From an uncultured Clostridium sp. (lineage in GTDB: Bacteria > Bacillota > Clostridia > TANB77 > CAG-508), in assembly GCA_900557195.1 (NCBI GenBank), contig USRT01000006.1:24282-88281 (forward strand): 64,000 bases of DNA, read 5' to 3'. Numbering within the stretch: position 1 is the first letter of the stretch; every line of letters begins with the position of its first letter. The translations under genes were made by a program, and so were the position numbers. Shown here piece after piece: positions 17,851-26,412 of this stretch. The notes under the pieces are model-generated. The model was not told the origin of the DNA and made no database searches. It worked only from the letters and a program-made list of their open reading frames with translations.

Positions 17851-18642
17851 ATGAATGAAAATAAAAAAATAAACAATCCTAAAAAATTAATAGAAGAAAT
17901 TAATAAATTATTAAATGAATCTAAAAATTGTGACAATAAAGAAAGTATATTGAAAGAAGCTAATTCTCTTGCAGAACAATTAGTCTCTATAACTAAAGTT
18001 ACTTATGATGAAATGTGTGATACTTATACAGATTTACGAGGAGCTGAACCAAATGAACGAGATAAAAAAATGTGGAATGTTTTGTTAGAATATGTAAAGA
18101 AATATATTAGTACAAATATTTCAAATGTTAAATTATTAGATGTTGGGACAGGCTCTGGGCGTGATATTATATATGCATCTAAAATGGGATATGATGTTAT
18201 TGGGGTGGATAATTCAGATGGATTTATTGAACACTTAAATCATTTAGCAATAGAAGGTATTATTCCTAAAGATTCGTATAAAAAATCTGATATGAGAAAA
18301 CTATTATTTGAAAACGAAACTTTTGATGTTGTAAGGCATAACGCATCTATTCTTCATATGCCTATAATTGGTAAGGGATATATGGCTGATTTAGCTATTA
18401 GTGAAGCTTATAGAGTTTTAAAGCCTGGAGGACTAATATATCTTTATGTTAAGAAAGGTGATTCTTTAGAATTTGTAGATACAAATGAAAGTTTAGGAGG
18501 AAGAGTTTTCCAATTTTATAATTATGAAATGATATCAGATTTACTTGAAAGAAATGGTTTTAAAGTAATATTTAATACAGAGCAAGAAGGAGAGAGAAAT
18601 GGAAGTATAATTAAATGGATTGCAGTTATTGCAAAAAAATAA
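17851..18642 (+). CDS. Class I SAM-dependent methyltransferase
   Basis: After an N-terminal helical part of about 80 residues, the Rossmann core begins with LLDVGTGSGRDIIYA (SAM motif I), an acidic strand end VIGVDNS, and a later EAYRVLKPGGLIYLYV (motif III). The fold is the class I methyltransferase type. The methyl acceptor is unknown. An AGAAGGAGAG ribosome binding site precedes the ATG. Confidence 0.88.
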   Translation: MNENKKINNPKKLIEEINKLLNESKNCDNKESILKEANSLAEQLVSITKVTYDEMCDTYTDLRGAEPNERDKKMWNVLLEYVKKYISTNISNVKLLDVGTGSGRDIIYASKMGYDVIGVDNSDGFIEHLNHLAIEGIIPKDSYKKSDMRKLLFENETFDVVRHNASILHMPIIGKGYMADLAISEAYRVLKPGGLIYLYVKKGDSLEFVDTNESLGGRVFQFYNYEMISDLLERNGFKVIFNTEQEGERNGSIIKWIAVIAKK

Positions 18643-18702
18643 AACAATATAGTTAGATAATATATTCAAAGTAATATTTTAGATAAAAATATGGAGGTAA
18701 AT

Positions 18703-20025
18703 ATGGATAATCAAATAACATTAGATCAAATAAGGAATTTTAGCAAAGTCTATAATCAAGATAAAACGAATAAAATAATTGAGAATGCAATAACAAATAA
18801 TGGTATAGAAAAAGCCTGTATAAATAGAAACGTTATAATAGAGAACCAACCAATTTTTAATATAGAATTACCAGAAAGTAAGAGATATGACCAGAAAGAT
18901 AGCTGGAGATGTTGGATATATGGAGGATTAAACTTTATAAAACACAATATAGCTAAAAATTTAAATATTGATGTTAAAGATTTAGAACTATCTAATAACT
19001 ACATAGCATTTTTCGACAAATTAGAAAAATCAAATACATTATATGAAAATATTATTAATTTAGAAAATACAGATTTCGAATTCATGCATAAAGAGAATGT
19101 TTTTCATTATGCTGTTTCTGAAGTTGGATATTGGGAATTTTTTGCAGGTCTTATAAATAAATATGGAATTTTACCATATTCATATATGCCAAACGCAGTT
19201 GAAAGTTCAAATTATCAAAAAATTGAATATATATATACTGAAAAAGTAAAAAAAGACGTATTAGAATTAATAAAATTAAGAGAAAATGGAGCAATTTCTG
19301 GAGTTTTAAGAGAATATAAAAATAAATTTTTACAAGAAAACTATAATTTACTTTCTAAAATACTTGGTGAACCACAAGAAAATTTCAAGTTTGAATATAA
19401 AGATAGAAATGGTGATTATAAAGTATTTAACAATCTAACACCAATAGAATTTAAAAATAAATTTCTAAGTATAAAGCTAGAGGACTTTGTAACAATTGGA
19501 AACTTTCCAATGTATTGCAGGGAATTTAATAAAGTATATAAGAAAAAGTATGTTGGAAGTGTATATGAAGACTCTACTGTAAAATATCTAAATTTACCAA
19601 TAGATAATTTAAAAGAATTGACAATAAAACAGCTAAAAGATGGACTACCTGTATATATGGGAGCACATATTAGAAAATTTAGAGATACAAAATCAGGAAT
19701 TTTAGATACAAGATTATATAATTATGAAGAAACTATAAATTTTAAAAGATTATCAAAAGAAGAAGCCTTGAATTTATATGATATAAGAGCACATCATGTT
19801 ATGGTATTTACAGGGGTTAATTTAATAGATGAAAAGCCACAAAGATGGAAAGTAGAAGATAGTTATGGTGATAAAGAAAAAGTTAATGGTTATTATATAA
19901 TGAATGACAATTTCTTTGATGAATTTGTTTTAAGTATTGTAATTGATAAAAAATATTTATCAGAAGAACAAAGAGAATTACTAAATGAAGAACCAATAGA
20001 ATATGAGATTGCAGATCCATTTTAA
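18703..20025 (+). CDS. PepC/bleomycin hydrolase-like C1B cysteine peptidase, Asn of the triad replaced by Asp
   Basis: The 440-residue protein has the PepC layout. A QKDSWRCWIY segment near residue 66 contains the oxyanion Gln and the catalytic Cys. HHVMVFTGV near residue 365 contains the catalytic His. WKVEDSYGDK follows about 25 residues later, where PepC proteins have WKVENSWG. The catalytic Asn is therefore Asp here. PepC enzymes are cytosolic aminopeptidases that work as hexamers. The residue change may lower or alter activity. GGAGG at 18693 sets the start at 18703. Confidence 0.88.
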   Translation: MDNQITLDQIRNFSKVYNQDKTNKIIENAITNNGIEKACINRNVIIENQPIFNIELPESKRYDQKDSWRCWIYGGLNFIKHNIAKNLNIDVKDLELSNNYIAFFDKLEKSNTLYENIINLENTDFEFMHKENVFHYAVSEVGYWEFFAGLINKYGILPYSYMPNAVESSNYQKIEYIYTEKVKKDVLELIKLRENGAISGVLREYKNKFLQENYNLLSKILGEPQENFKFEYKDRNGDYKVFNNLTPIEFKNKFLSIKLEDFVTIGNFPMYCREFNKVYKKKYVGSVYEDSTVKYLNLPIDNLKELTIKQLKDGLPVYMGAHIRKFRDTKSGILDTRLYNYEETINFKRLSKEEALNLYDIRAHHVMVFTGVNLIDEKPQRWKVEDSYGDKEKVNGYYIMNDNFFDEFVLSIVIDKKYLSEEQRELLNEEPIEYEIADPF

Positions 20026-20076
20026 AATTCTAAATTGCATTGTATGCAATAAAATTTTTGAGAAGGAGGATTCACT

Positions 20077-21174
20077 ATGAATCACCGGTATGGTAATGCC
20101 CTTGTCTTTTATGGGGGAGGTTTATGTGACTGTGCAGCATTTTATATCTCACAGTTAGCGCAGAGACTATCACAAAGAGGGCTTTTTGAAAAGACCTATG
20201 TAGGTTTCTATTCGTTTAGATGCCTTACAGAGAAAGGGCTTATCAAAGAGTGGAATCAGAGGATGTATGAAAAAACTATCAATGTTTTTGGCGGTTACTT
20301 TGGTACTGCCAGAAAGATTGACTTGGCAAGTGACACAGTTCTTCTGGAAAGAGCCATTACATGTTGTAAACAATTCAATATTAAATGGATCTTTTTAGCA
20401 GGAGGAGATGGCTCTTCAAGACAAATGGCCGAGATTCATAAGCATTTCGAACAAGAGGGAATCAAGTTTTGTTTCACAATGCCAATGACGATAGATGGTA
20501 TTGAAGGCGGAAAGGCTTTTGGTATTAACTCTGCTGTAGAGGCAAGTTTACATCAAATTGAGACCGTTTCGTCTACTACTCTTCGGACATTAGATGGAAA
20601 CAAATATCCTGGAATCGTATTCGAGCTTCAGGGCCGCAATCGTGATGATATTCTTGCAAATGTCATTTTTGAGCTCTATAATACACGTGAGATTGCAGAT
20701 TTCCAAAGAGATGAAATTCAGATTATAGGAATTCCTGCCAACATGGATTGGAGCGAAGAAAGATTACGTGCAAGACTTCATGTCAAGGAAAATCCGTATA
20801 AAGGAGAAATCATTGGAACGCCCACAATAATTCTTCTTAGTGAAGGTGCTACTATAAGCAAGAAGCAGATTGTAGAGCTTGCTAAAGAAGAAGGAATGAA
20901 GTTTCGAACATTCAGCATAGGCCATTTTTCACAGATTAATGGACTTACTGATGAAGACGAAAAAGAAATAATAATAGCAACTATTGAAGAATCAGTTTCT
21001 ATTATTGAAGATTACGTTGTTGATGAATCAGAATCCTTTACTTTGTTTTTAGATGACTGTAATTTTCTCGATGTACGCGATGCAAATTACTTTGCCGACT
21101 TAAATCCACGTAAAAACCAGAGAGCTACACTGGAGCCTAAGCTACAGCACATTCTTGAGATGTATCTGCCGTGA
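20077..21174 (+). CDS. 6-phosphofructokinase-like protein (foreign composition)
   Basis: The 365-residue protein follows the PFK fold. It has LAGGDGSSRQMAEI (the ATP/PPi-binding GGDGS), PMTIDGI in place of the usual PKTIDND, GINSAVE, and ELQGRNRDDI matching the substrate-binding E-x-x-GR. The change at PKTIDND removes the usual catalytic-site Asn-Asp, so the real substrate may not be fructose 6-phosphate. The gene is GC-richer than its surroundings and uses CGG in frame at codon 4 (20086) and codon 170 (20584). It carries its own terminator, like the other foreign cassettes. Confidence 0.75.
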   Translation: MNHRYGNALVFYGGGLCDCAAFYISQLAQRLSQRGLFEKTYVGFYSFRCLTEKGLIKEWNQRMYEKTINVFGGYFGTARKIDLASDTVLLERAITCCKQFNIKWIFLAGGDGSSRQMAEIHKHFEQEGIKFCFTMPMTIDGIEGGKAFGINSAVEASLHQIETVSSTTLRTLDGNKYPGIVFELQGRNRDDILANVIFELYNTREIADFQRDEIQIIGIPANMDWSEERLRARLHVKENPYKGEIIGTPTIILLSEGATISKKQIVELAKEEGMKFRTFSIGHFSQINGLTDEDEKEIIIATIEESVSIIEDYVVDESESFTLFLDDCNFLDVRDANYFADLNPRKNQRATLEPKLQHILEMYLP

Positions 21175-21206
21175 TACAGATCACAATAGCAAAAACCATA
21201 CATAAT

Positions 21207-21254
21207 ACGCTAACTTCGATATGTCCAAACAACATTAGAAGATAGCGTGTTTTT
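21207..21254 (+). terminator. Rho-independent terminator
   Basis: ACGCTAACTTC pairs with GAAGATAGCGT over a 20-base loop and is followed by GTTTTTAT. Confidence 0.7.
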
Positions 21255-21400
21255 ATATTATAAATAATTTTATTGTAGAACATACTATGAATTTTACTAG
21301 ATTTATGATATAAATTAAAAGAGTTATTGTAAAAACTATATAGTGATAAATAAAAGATTTTATAATTTTAAAATAGAGTAAATAATAGGGAGTGAAACAT

Positions 21401-21844
21401 ATGGAGATTGTATCAGGTTGTTTAATTGTTAAAGATAATAAGATTTTAATGGTAAAAGAAGGTAAAAAGAGATGTTATGGACAATGGAGTTTTCCAGCAG
21501 GTCATGTAGAAAAGTTTGAAAAAATAACAGATGCAGCAATTAGAGAAGTATTTGAAGAAACTGGTTGTAAAGTAAAGCTTAAAGGAATGTTACCAATATG
21601 TTCTGTAGATTTAAGTGACGATACTATTGTAATGGTAAGATTTGTAGCCGAGATAGTAGAGGAAAATATAACATTCGATAAAAAAGAAATATTAGACGCC
21701 AAGTGGATAGATATAGAAAAAGTAAAAAGCATGAAAGAAGATGAATTAAGAGGATATAATATGAGCATTAATTTTATAAAGGCTCTAGAAGAAAATAAAA
21801 TATATCCTATAGAAATTTGGGATAATACTATTTATATGGAGTAA
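21401..21844 (+). CDS. Nudix hydrolase
   Basis: The 147-residue protein has the Nudix box AGHVEKFEKITDAAIREVFE followed by ETGC. The first residue of the box is Ala rather than Gly, which is tolerated in the family. A GGGAG site sets the start at 21401; a GTG three codons upstream overlaps it. The substrate is unknown. Confidence 0.88.
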   Translation: MEIVSGCLIVKDNKILMVKEGKKRCYGQWSFPAGHVEKFEKITDAAIREVFEETGCKVKLKGMLPICSVDLSDDTIVMVRFVAEIVEENITFDKKEILDAKWIDIEKVKSMKEDELRGYNMSINFIKALEENKIYPIEIWDNTIYME

Positions 21845-21890
21845 CACAAATACGTATAATGAATCGAGTAACAAGAAATGAGGAGAATAA

Positions 21891-23486
21891 ATGAAATACC
21901 CTTTTTAAATTTTAGATAAAAAGAAATTTATTTTAAGTTATATAAATGCATTTATAGTAAATTTATGTATATATTTAATACCAGTAGTGTTAGCAATTTT
22001 TACAACACAACCATTTACATTAGAAAAACTTAAATATTTAATAATATCTATTATAGGTTTGAAAATAACAGAAATAATATTAAATCATGTTTGGGTAGTA
22101 TATATTTTAAGATTTGAAAATAAATATGCAAAAGATTTACAATTATCTTACTTTGATAGAGTAGCAAGAATGAAACCTTATAAATTAAACAAAGTACATA
22201 ATGGATTCTTAAAAAAACAAATTGATATTATTTCAGAAGAAGCAAAAGAATTTATAGAGTATATTTTTGAAACAGTAAATGGATTTTTAATATCAATTGT
22301 AATATTTTTAATACAAGTAAAAAATCAAGATTTAAATATGTTTTTTGTTTGTTTAGGAATGGTAATTTGTATGGTACTTTATAATATATGGCTTGGAAAA
22401 AAGTATGTTACAAAACAAGAAAATTATAATAATTCATATTCAAAATATAACTCTACATATGTTGACTTTTTACAAAATATAAAAACTGTAAAAAGATTGA
22501 ACGCAGTTAAATATGCCAATTTCAAAAATGAAAAAACTTTTAAAGATGTAATACCAAGATTAGATAAGGTAAATTTCTTTTATTCTTTGAGGTCAAATGG
22601 AATAAGTTTTTTTGTATATTTTATGTATGTAATAATTCTTATAAATTTATATTTTAAAATGAAAAATGGACAAGATATCTTATCATACTTGTTATTTTAT
22701 GCTACAATGTTTAGTGGATTAAGTAGTGAATTAAAAGATTTGTCTAGGCTATTTATGCATTATAATAAATTTCAAGCAGCTACTAATCAAGTTGAAGAAA
22801 TAATAGGAAATGATGATGAAAGTGACACTATAAATAACTGGAAAACTATACAAATTAGTAACTTAGAATTTAAGTATAATGAAGAATCAAAAGTAGCAAT
22901 AACAATACCAAATTTCAAAATAGATAAGGGAGAAAAGATTAGTATAGTTGGAAAATCAGGGCAAGGAAAAACCACATTTCTAAATATATTTTCAAGAGAT
23001 ATAGAGGTAAAGGATGAAAATTATAAAATAGATGGAAATATAATAAAAGGTAATTTAAATTTAGCATATATTTCTCAAGAAATTGATTTATTTGATTTAA
23101 CAGTTAGGGAAAATTTATGTTTAGGAAAAAATATAGAAGATGATAAACTAATGATGTATTTAAAAGAAGCAGGATTGGAAGATTGGGTTATTAAATTAGA
23201 AAATGGATTAGATACAGTAGTAGGAGAACGAGGTCTGAAATTATCTGTTGGACAAAAACAAAGATTGAATATAATAAGAGGAATTTTGTTAGATAAAGAT
23301 ATATATATTCTAGATGAACCAACTTCTAATCTAGATAAAGAAACAGAGAAATTGATTGTAAATTTAATTCAAAAATATTTGAAAAATAAAACTGTTATTA
23401 TAGTTACTCATAGAGATGAAATAAAAAAGATTTGTAGTAGGCATTATGAATTTAAAGATAATATTATGCAAGAATACAAATTATAA
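21891..23486 (+). pseudogene. ABC transporter, fused permease and ATPase, with an in-frame TAA at codon 6
   Basis: A GAGGAG site and ATG at 21891 start a frame that meets TAA at 21906 and then continues without interruption for about 525 residues. The part after the stop codes for a hydrophobic segment at once, then an exporter-type membrane domain and an ATPase with GKSGQGKTT (Walker A), LSVGQKQR (signature), IYILDEPTSNLD (Walker B) and VTHRDE (H-loop). Without read-through, translation could only restart at weak internal codons such as GTG 21987, losing the first membrane helix. It looks like a recent nonsense mutation, since the rest is intact. The substrate is unknown. Confidence 0.75.
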
Positions 23487-23570
23487 AACTATATGAAATA
23501 ACAATTGCAATAAATTTTATTAAGTTATCAAATAGCAGTATTGTATATAAAAACAATTGGAGAACTAGAA

Positions 23571-24071
23571 ATGATATTTAGTATTTTAGCTTTTATAGCA
23601 TTAATTTTAAGTATTTGTATAAAAAATAGAAAGAAATCATTATATGTACAAGCACTTAATTGCTTTTTTGAAGCAATATATGGTTTTTTCATAAATGCCT
23701 TTACAGGTGCATTTTTAAGTATAATTAACTTTATAAGAACTTTTATATTTATACAAAGTGAAAAAATAAGTAGAAAAATATATTTTTTAATTCTTATCAT
23801 ATTTGAAGGTATAATTATTATAAATTGTATATACACATGGAATGGATTAATATCATTATTACCAACATTAGGTTCAATAATTAGAACATATTGTTTATGG
23901 CAAACAGATATGAAGCTAGTAAGAATATCAGGAATTACTACTGGAATTTTATATGGTTTATATTACTTATATTATCAAAGTTGGTTTATTGTTATGGGTG
24001 ATGTAATATTATTGATTATAGGAATCATAAGTGTTTATAAAAATGAGATAAAAAATAGAAAAGAGGTATAG
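23571..24071 (+). CDS. YgjV-family membrane protein
   Basis: The 166-residue protein is almost wholly hydrophobic, with about six short membrane segments. It matches the YgjV layout: a start with an SILAFIALILS helix, then a short basic loop KNRKK, AFTGAFLSIINFIR, and WNGLISLLPTLG in the middle. The function of the family is unknown. ATG 23571 follows a GGAG site. An earlier TTG in frame has none. Confidence 0.75.
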   Translation: MIFSILAFIALILSICIKNRKKSLYVQALNCFFEAIYGFFINAFTGAFLSIINFIRTFIFIQSEKISRKIYFLILIIFEGIIIINCIYTWNGLISLLPTLGSIIRTYCLWQTDMKLVRISGITTGILYGLYYLYYQSWFIVMGDVILLIIGIISVYKNEIKNRKEV

Positions 24072-24074
24072 GTT

Positions 24075-24731
24075 ATGAGAATAACAAAATTTCCACAATC
24101 ATGTTTATTAATTGAAACAAAAGAAAAGAAAATATTAATAGATCCAGGTACATTAAAATATAAAGAAGAATATTTTGATATTTGGAATAAAGTAGACATT
24201 ATTTTAATAACACATAAGCACCAAGATCATTGTAATACAGAAGTATTAGAAAAAATAAATGATAAAATTAAAATTTACTCAAGTAAAGAAGTACAAGATG
24301 CAAATAAAAATTTAAATATAAGTGTTGTAAAAGAAAATGATATTATAGAATTAGATGATATAAAAATAGAAGTAGTACATGCTATACATGGTTATCAACC
24401 ATTATTAAAAGGAGATAAAGAAATAAATGAAAATATAGGATATATTATTGATGATGGAGAAAATAGATTATATACAACAAGTGATACAATTTGTTTCAAA
24501 AATGACTATAAAGCAAATATCTTATGTATTCCTGTAACAGGACATGGACTAACAATGTCAGCGTTTGAAGCATCTTTATATTCAAAAGAAGTAGGAGCAA
24601 CATTAACAATACCAATTCATATGGATAACCCAAGTTTTCCTCCTGATTTTGAATATATTAAAGAAATGTTTAATAAATATGAAGTCGAATATGAAATTTT
24701 AGAAAATGAAGAAACTATTGAGATAGATTAA
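24075..24731 (+). CDS. MBL-fold metal-dependent hydrolase
   Basis: The 218-residue protein has the zinc-binding THKHQDHC motif (HxHxDH) at about residues 48-55, a second histidine in VVHAIHGYQ, and HMDNPSFPP near the C-terminus. It belongs to the small stand-alone metallo-beta-lactamase hydrolases. It starts three bases after the YgjV gene, so the two are cotranscribed. The substrate is unknown. Confidence 0.85.
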   Translation: MRITKFPQSCLLIETKEKKILIDPGTLKYKEEYFDIWNKVDIILITHKHQDHCNTEVLEKINDKIKIYSSKEVQDANKNLNISVVKENDIIELDDIKIEVVHAIHGYQPLLKGDKEINENIGYIIDDGENRLYTTSDTICFKNDYKANILCIPVTGHGLTMSAFEASLYSKEVGATLTIPIHMDNPSFPPDFEYIKEMFNKYEVEYEILENEETIEID

Positions 24732-24770
24732 ATGTAAAAACAATAATAAAATAATAAAAAGTATAAAAAA

Positions 24771-24808
24771 AACAATTATAGAAATAAAAATCTATGATTG
24801 TTTTTTTT
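24771..24808 (+). terminator. Rho-independent terminator
   Basis: AACAATTATAGA pairs with TCTATGATTGTT and is followed by a run of T. Confidence 0.8.
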
Positions 24809-24891
24809 GTATAAGAACAAATTTTAACAAAAACAAATCTCGACACTGTAAAATGATAAACGAATAAAACATAATGTTATACGATATGTAA

Positions 24892-24921
24892 TTGACAATT
24901 ATGCAAATGTAGTGTTATAAT
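24892..24921 (+). promoter_or_regulatory. Promoter of the HTH-HAD gene
   Basis: TTGACA (24892-24897) and TATAAT (24916-24921) are separated by 18 bases, 30 bases before the start at 24951. Confidence 0.75.
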
Positions 24922-24950
24922 CAATACATGAGATTAGGAGGAGATAAGTT

Positions 24951-25994
24951 ATGGCAATTGTTTCAAAATTAGAAGATTTAATGAGAGAAAAAGGATATAC
25001 ACTTGTAAAATTAGCAGAAGAAATAGGGATTTCTACAGTAAATTTATCGAACATAAAAAATGGAAACATTTCTGCAATTAGATTTAGTACACTAGATGAA
25101 ATATGTAGAGTCTTAGAATGTGAACCGGGAGATATATTAAAGTATGAAGAAAGAGATAAGAAGAAAATGATTCCATTATTTTTAGACTATTCAGGAACAA
25201 CAGACTTATTACTTAGAGGGGGAGCAGAAAATGTAAAGAAGTTTTTTAATTCTATTATAGCTATGCAACAGAAATTAGAAACGGAAATACATATAACAAT
25301 GGTTACAGGTTCTTCATTTGAATCAGCAAAAAGCAAATATAAATTGTTATATGAACTTGCCGAAAATTATGGACTTCCTAATTTGTTTGATGGAGCAGTA
25401 GCAGAATATTGTGGATTTATTATACAAAAAGATAGATATGATAAATTATTAACACTAGATACTAGAATATTAGATAAAAGAAGTGAGATACAGAGGCTTG
25501 CAGAACAATATGGAGGAAAGATAAGTGAAAGTGTTACTAGTATGTATAATATTGTATTTGATAAAATAACAAGAACAGAGCTAGCAGAAACAAGTGAACA
25601 GATTGAAAAAATAGTAGGTTGTGAAGATATCGAAACTGTTACATATTATGATTCTTATGGAAAGGAATGTGATGTAAAACCAAAAAGGCATTCTAAAGCA
25701 GAAGCAGTGGCAATGATAGTAAAAAGATTAAATGAAAAATATTCTATTCCGTTTGTGATAATTGGTGGAGATTCACAAGAAGAAGACTTAAAAATGTATA
25801 CGAAAAATAAAGAAGAAATGAAAAAAATAGGGCTTCAAACTGTATTTATTGCACCATCTAATATTGGAGAACTTGCCAGCCACGATAAAAATATCATTAT
25901 TGGAAATTGGGAGAATTCTGATGGCATTTCTGAATGTATTGAAAAACTAAATTCAAAAATTAAAGTCAGAGAAGATGGAGGAATAGAAATATGA
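24951..25994 (+). CDS. XRE-type HTH fused to a HAD/Cof-like phosphatase domain
   Basis: Residues 1-68 form a Cro/CI-type helix-turn-helix (LVKLAEEIGISTVNLSNIKNG). From residue 73 a HAD-like domain follows, with FLDYSGT (motif I), MVTGSS (motif II), KRHSKAEAVAMI (motif III region) and IIGGDSQEEDL (motif IV). Motif I has Tyr-Ser where phosphatases have the second catalytic Asp (DxD), so it may bind rather than hydrolyse a phosphorylated ligand. It overlaps the next gene by four bases, and the phosphotransferase-like enzyme follows. The likely role is a ligand-sensing regulator of that operon (inference). Confidence 0.8.
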   Translation: MAIVSKLEDLMREKGYTLVKLAEEIGISTVNLSNIKNGNISAIRFSTLDEICRVLECEPGDILKYEERDKKKMIPLFLDYSGTTDLLLRGGAENVKKFFNSIIAMQQKLETEIHITMVTGSSFESAKSKYKLLYELAENYGLPNLFDGAVAEYCGFIIQKDRYDKLLTLDTRILDKRSEIQRLAEQYGGKISESVTSMYNIVFDKITRTELAETSEQIEKIVGCEDIETVTYYDSYGKECDVKPKRHSKAEAVAMIVKRLNEKYSIPFVIIGGDSQEEDLKMYTKNKEEMKKIGLQTVFIAPSNIGELASHDKNIIIGNWENSDGISECIEKLNSKIKVREDGGIEI

Positions 25995-26407
25995 AAAAAT
26001 ATATATTAATGTTTGAGTATGATAGTAAAAAATTTATGGATATAGATAAGATTATCAATTTTAAGAAAAACCTAAAAGAAGTTGAAGAGAAAAATAATAG
26101 AATAAATATAGTTTTTTATGGAGATGCATCAAATGAAGAATTAGCTACATTTATGAGTTATTTTAATAATTTAGTTCAAAAGGAAATATGTAATATATCT
26201 ATATCATTTAGAACAAAAGAAGTTGTTATAGAAAATGGAATTAATAACAAGTCTATTAAATTATCTGCTAAGAATTCTAAAGAAATAAAAAGCAAGAAAT
26301 TTGATAGTATTATTAATGAATATTATTTTACTGATGAAGATATTGAAATAAAAGTATTACCCACAAAGAATTGGGAAAGCATAATTCTAGATTTGATAGG
26401 AGAGTAA
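25991..26407 (+). CDS. Hypothetical protein between the HTH-HAD regulator and a phosphotransferase
   Basis: I do not recognise this 138-residue soluble protein. It is mixed alpha/beta and rich in Lys, Glu and Ile, and it starts on the ATGA overlap with the regulator gene. A ribosome binding site for the next gene lies in its last codons. The tight packing suggests that all three genes are translated together and act in one process. Confidence 0.65.
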   Translation: MKKYILMFEYDSKKFMDIDKIINFKKNLKEVEEKNNRINIVFYGDASNEELATFMSYFNNLVQKEICNISISFRTKEVVIENGINNKSIKLSAKNSKEIKSKKFDSIINEYYFTDEDIEIKVLPTKNWESIILDLIGE

Positions 26408-26412
26408 AATAT

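Noticed and set aside
23541..23570. Upstream TTG start for the YgjV-family gene
   Set aside because: The GGAG site lies between that TTG and ATG 23571, and the family N-terminus fits 23571.
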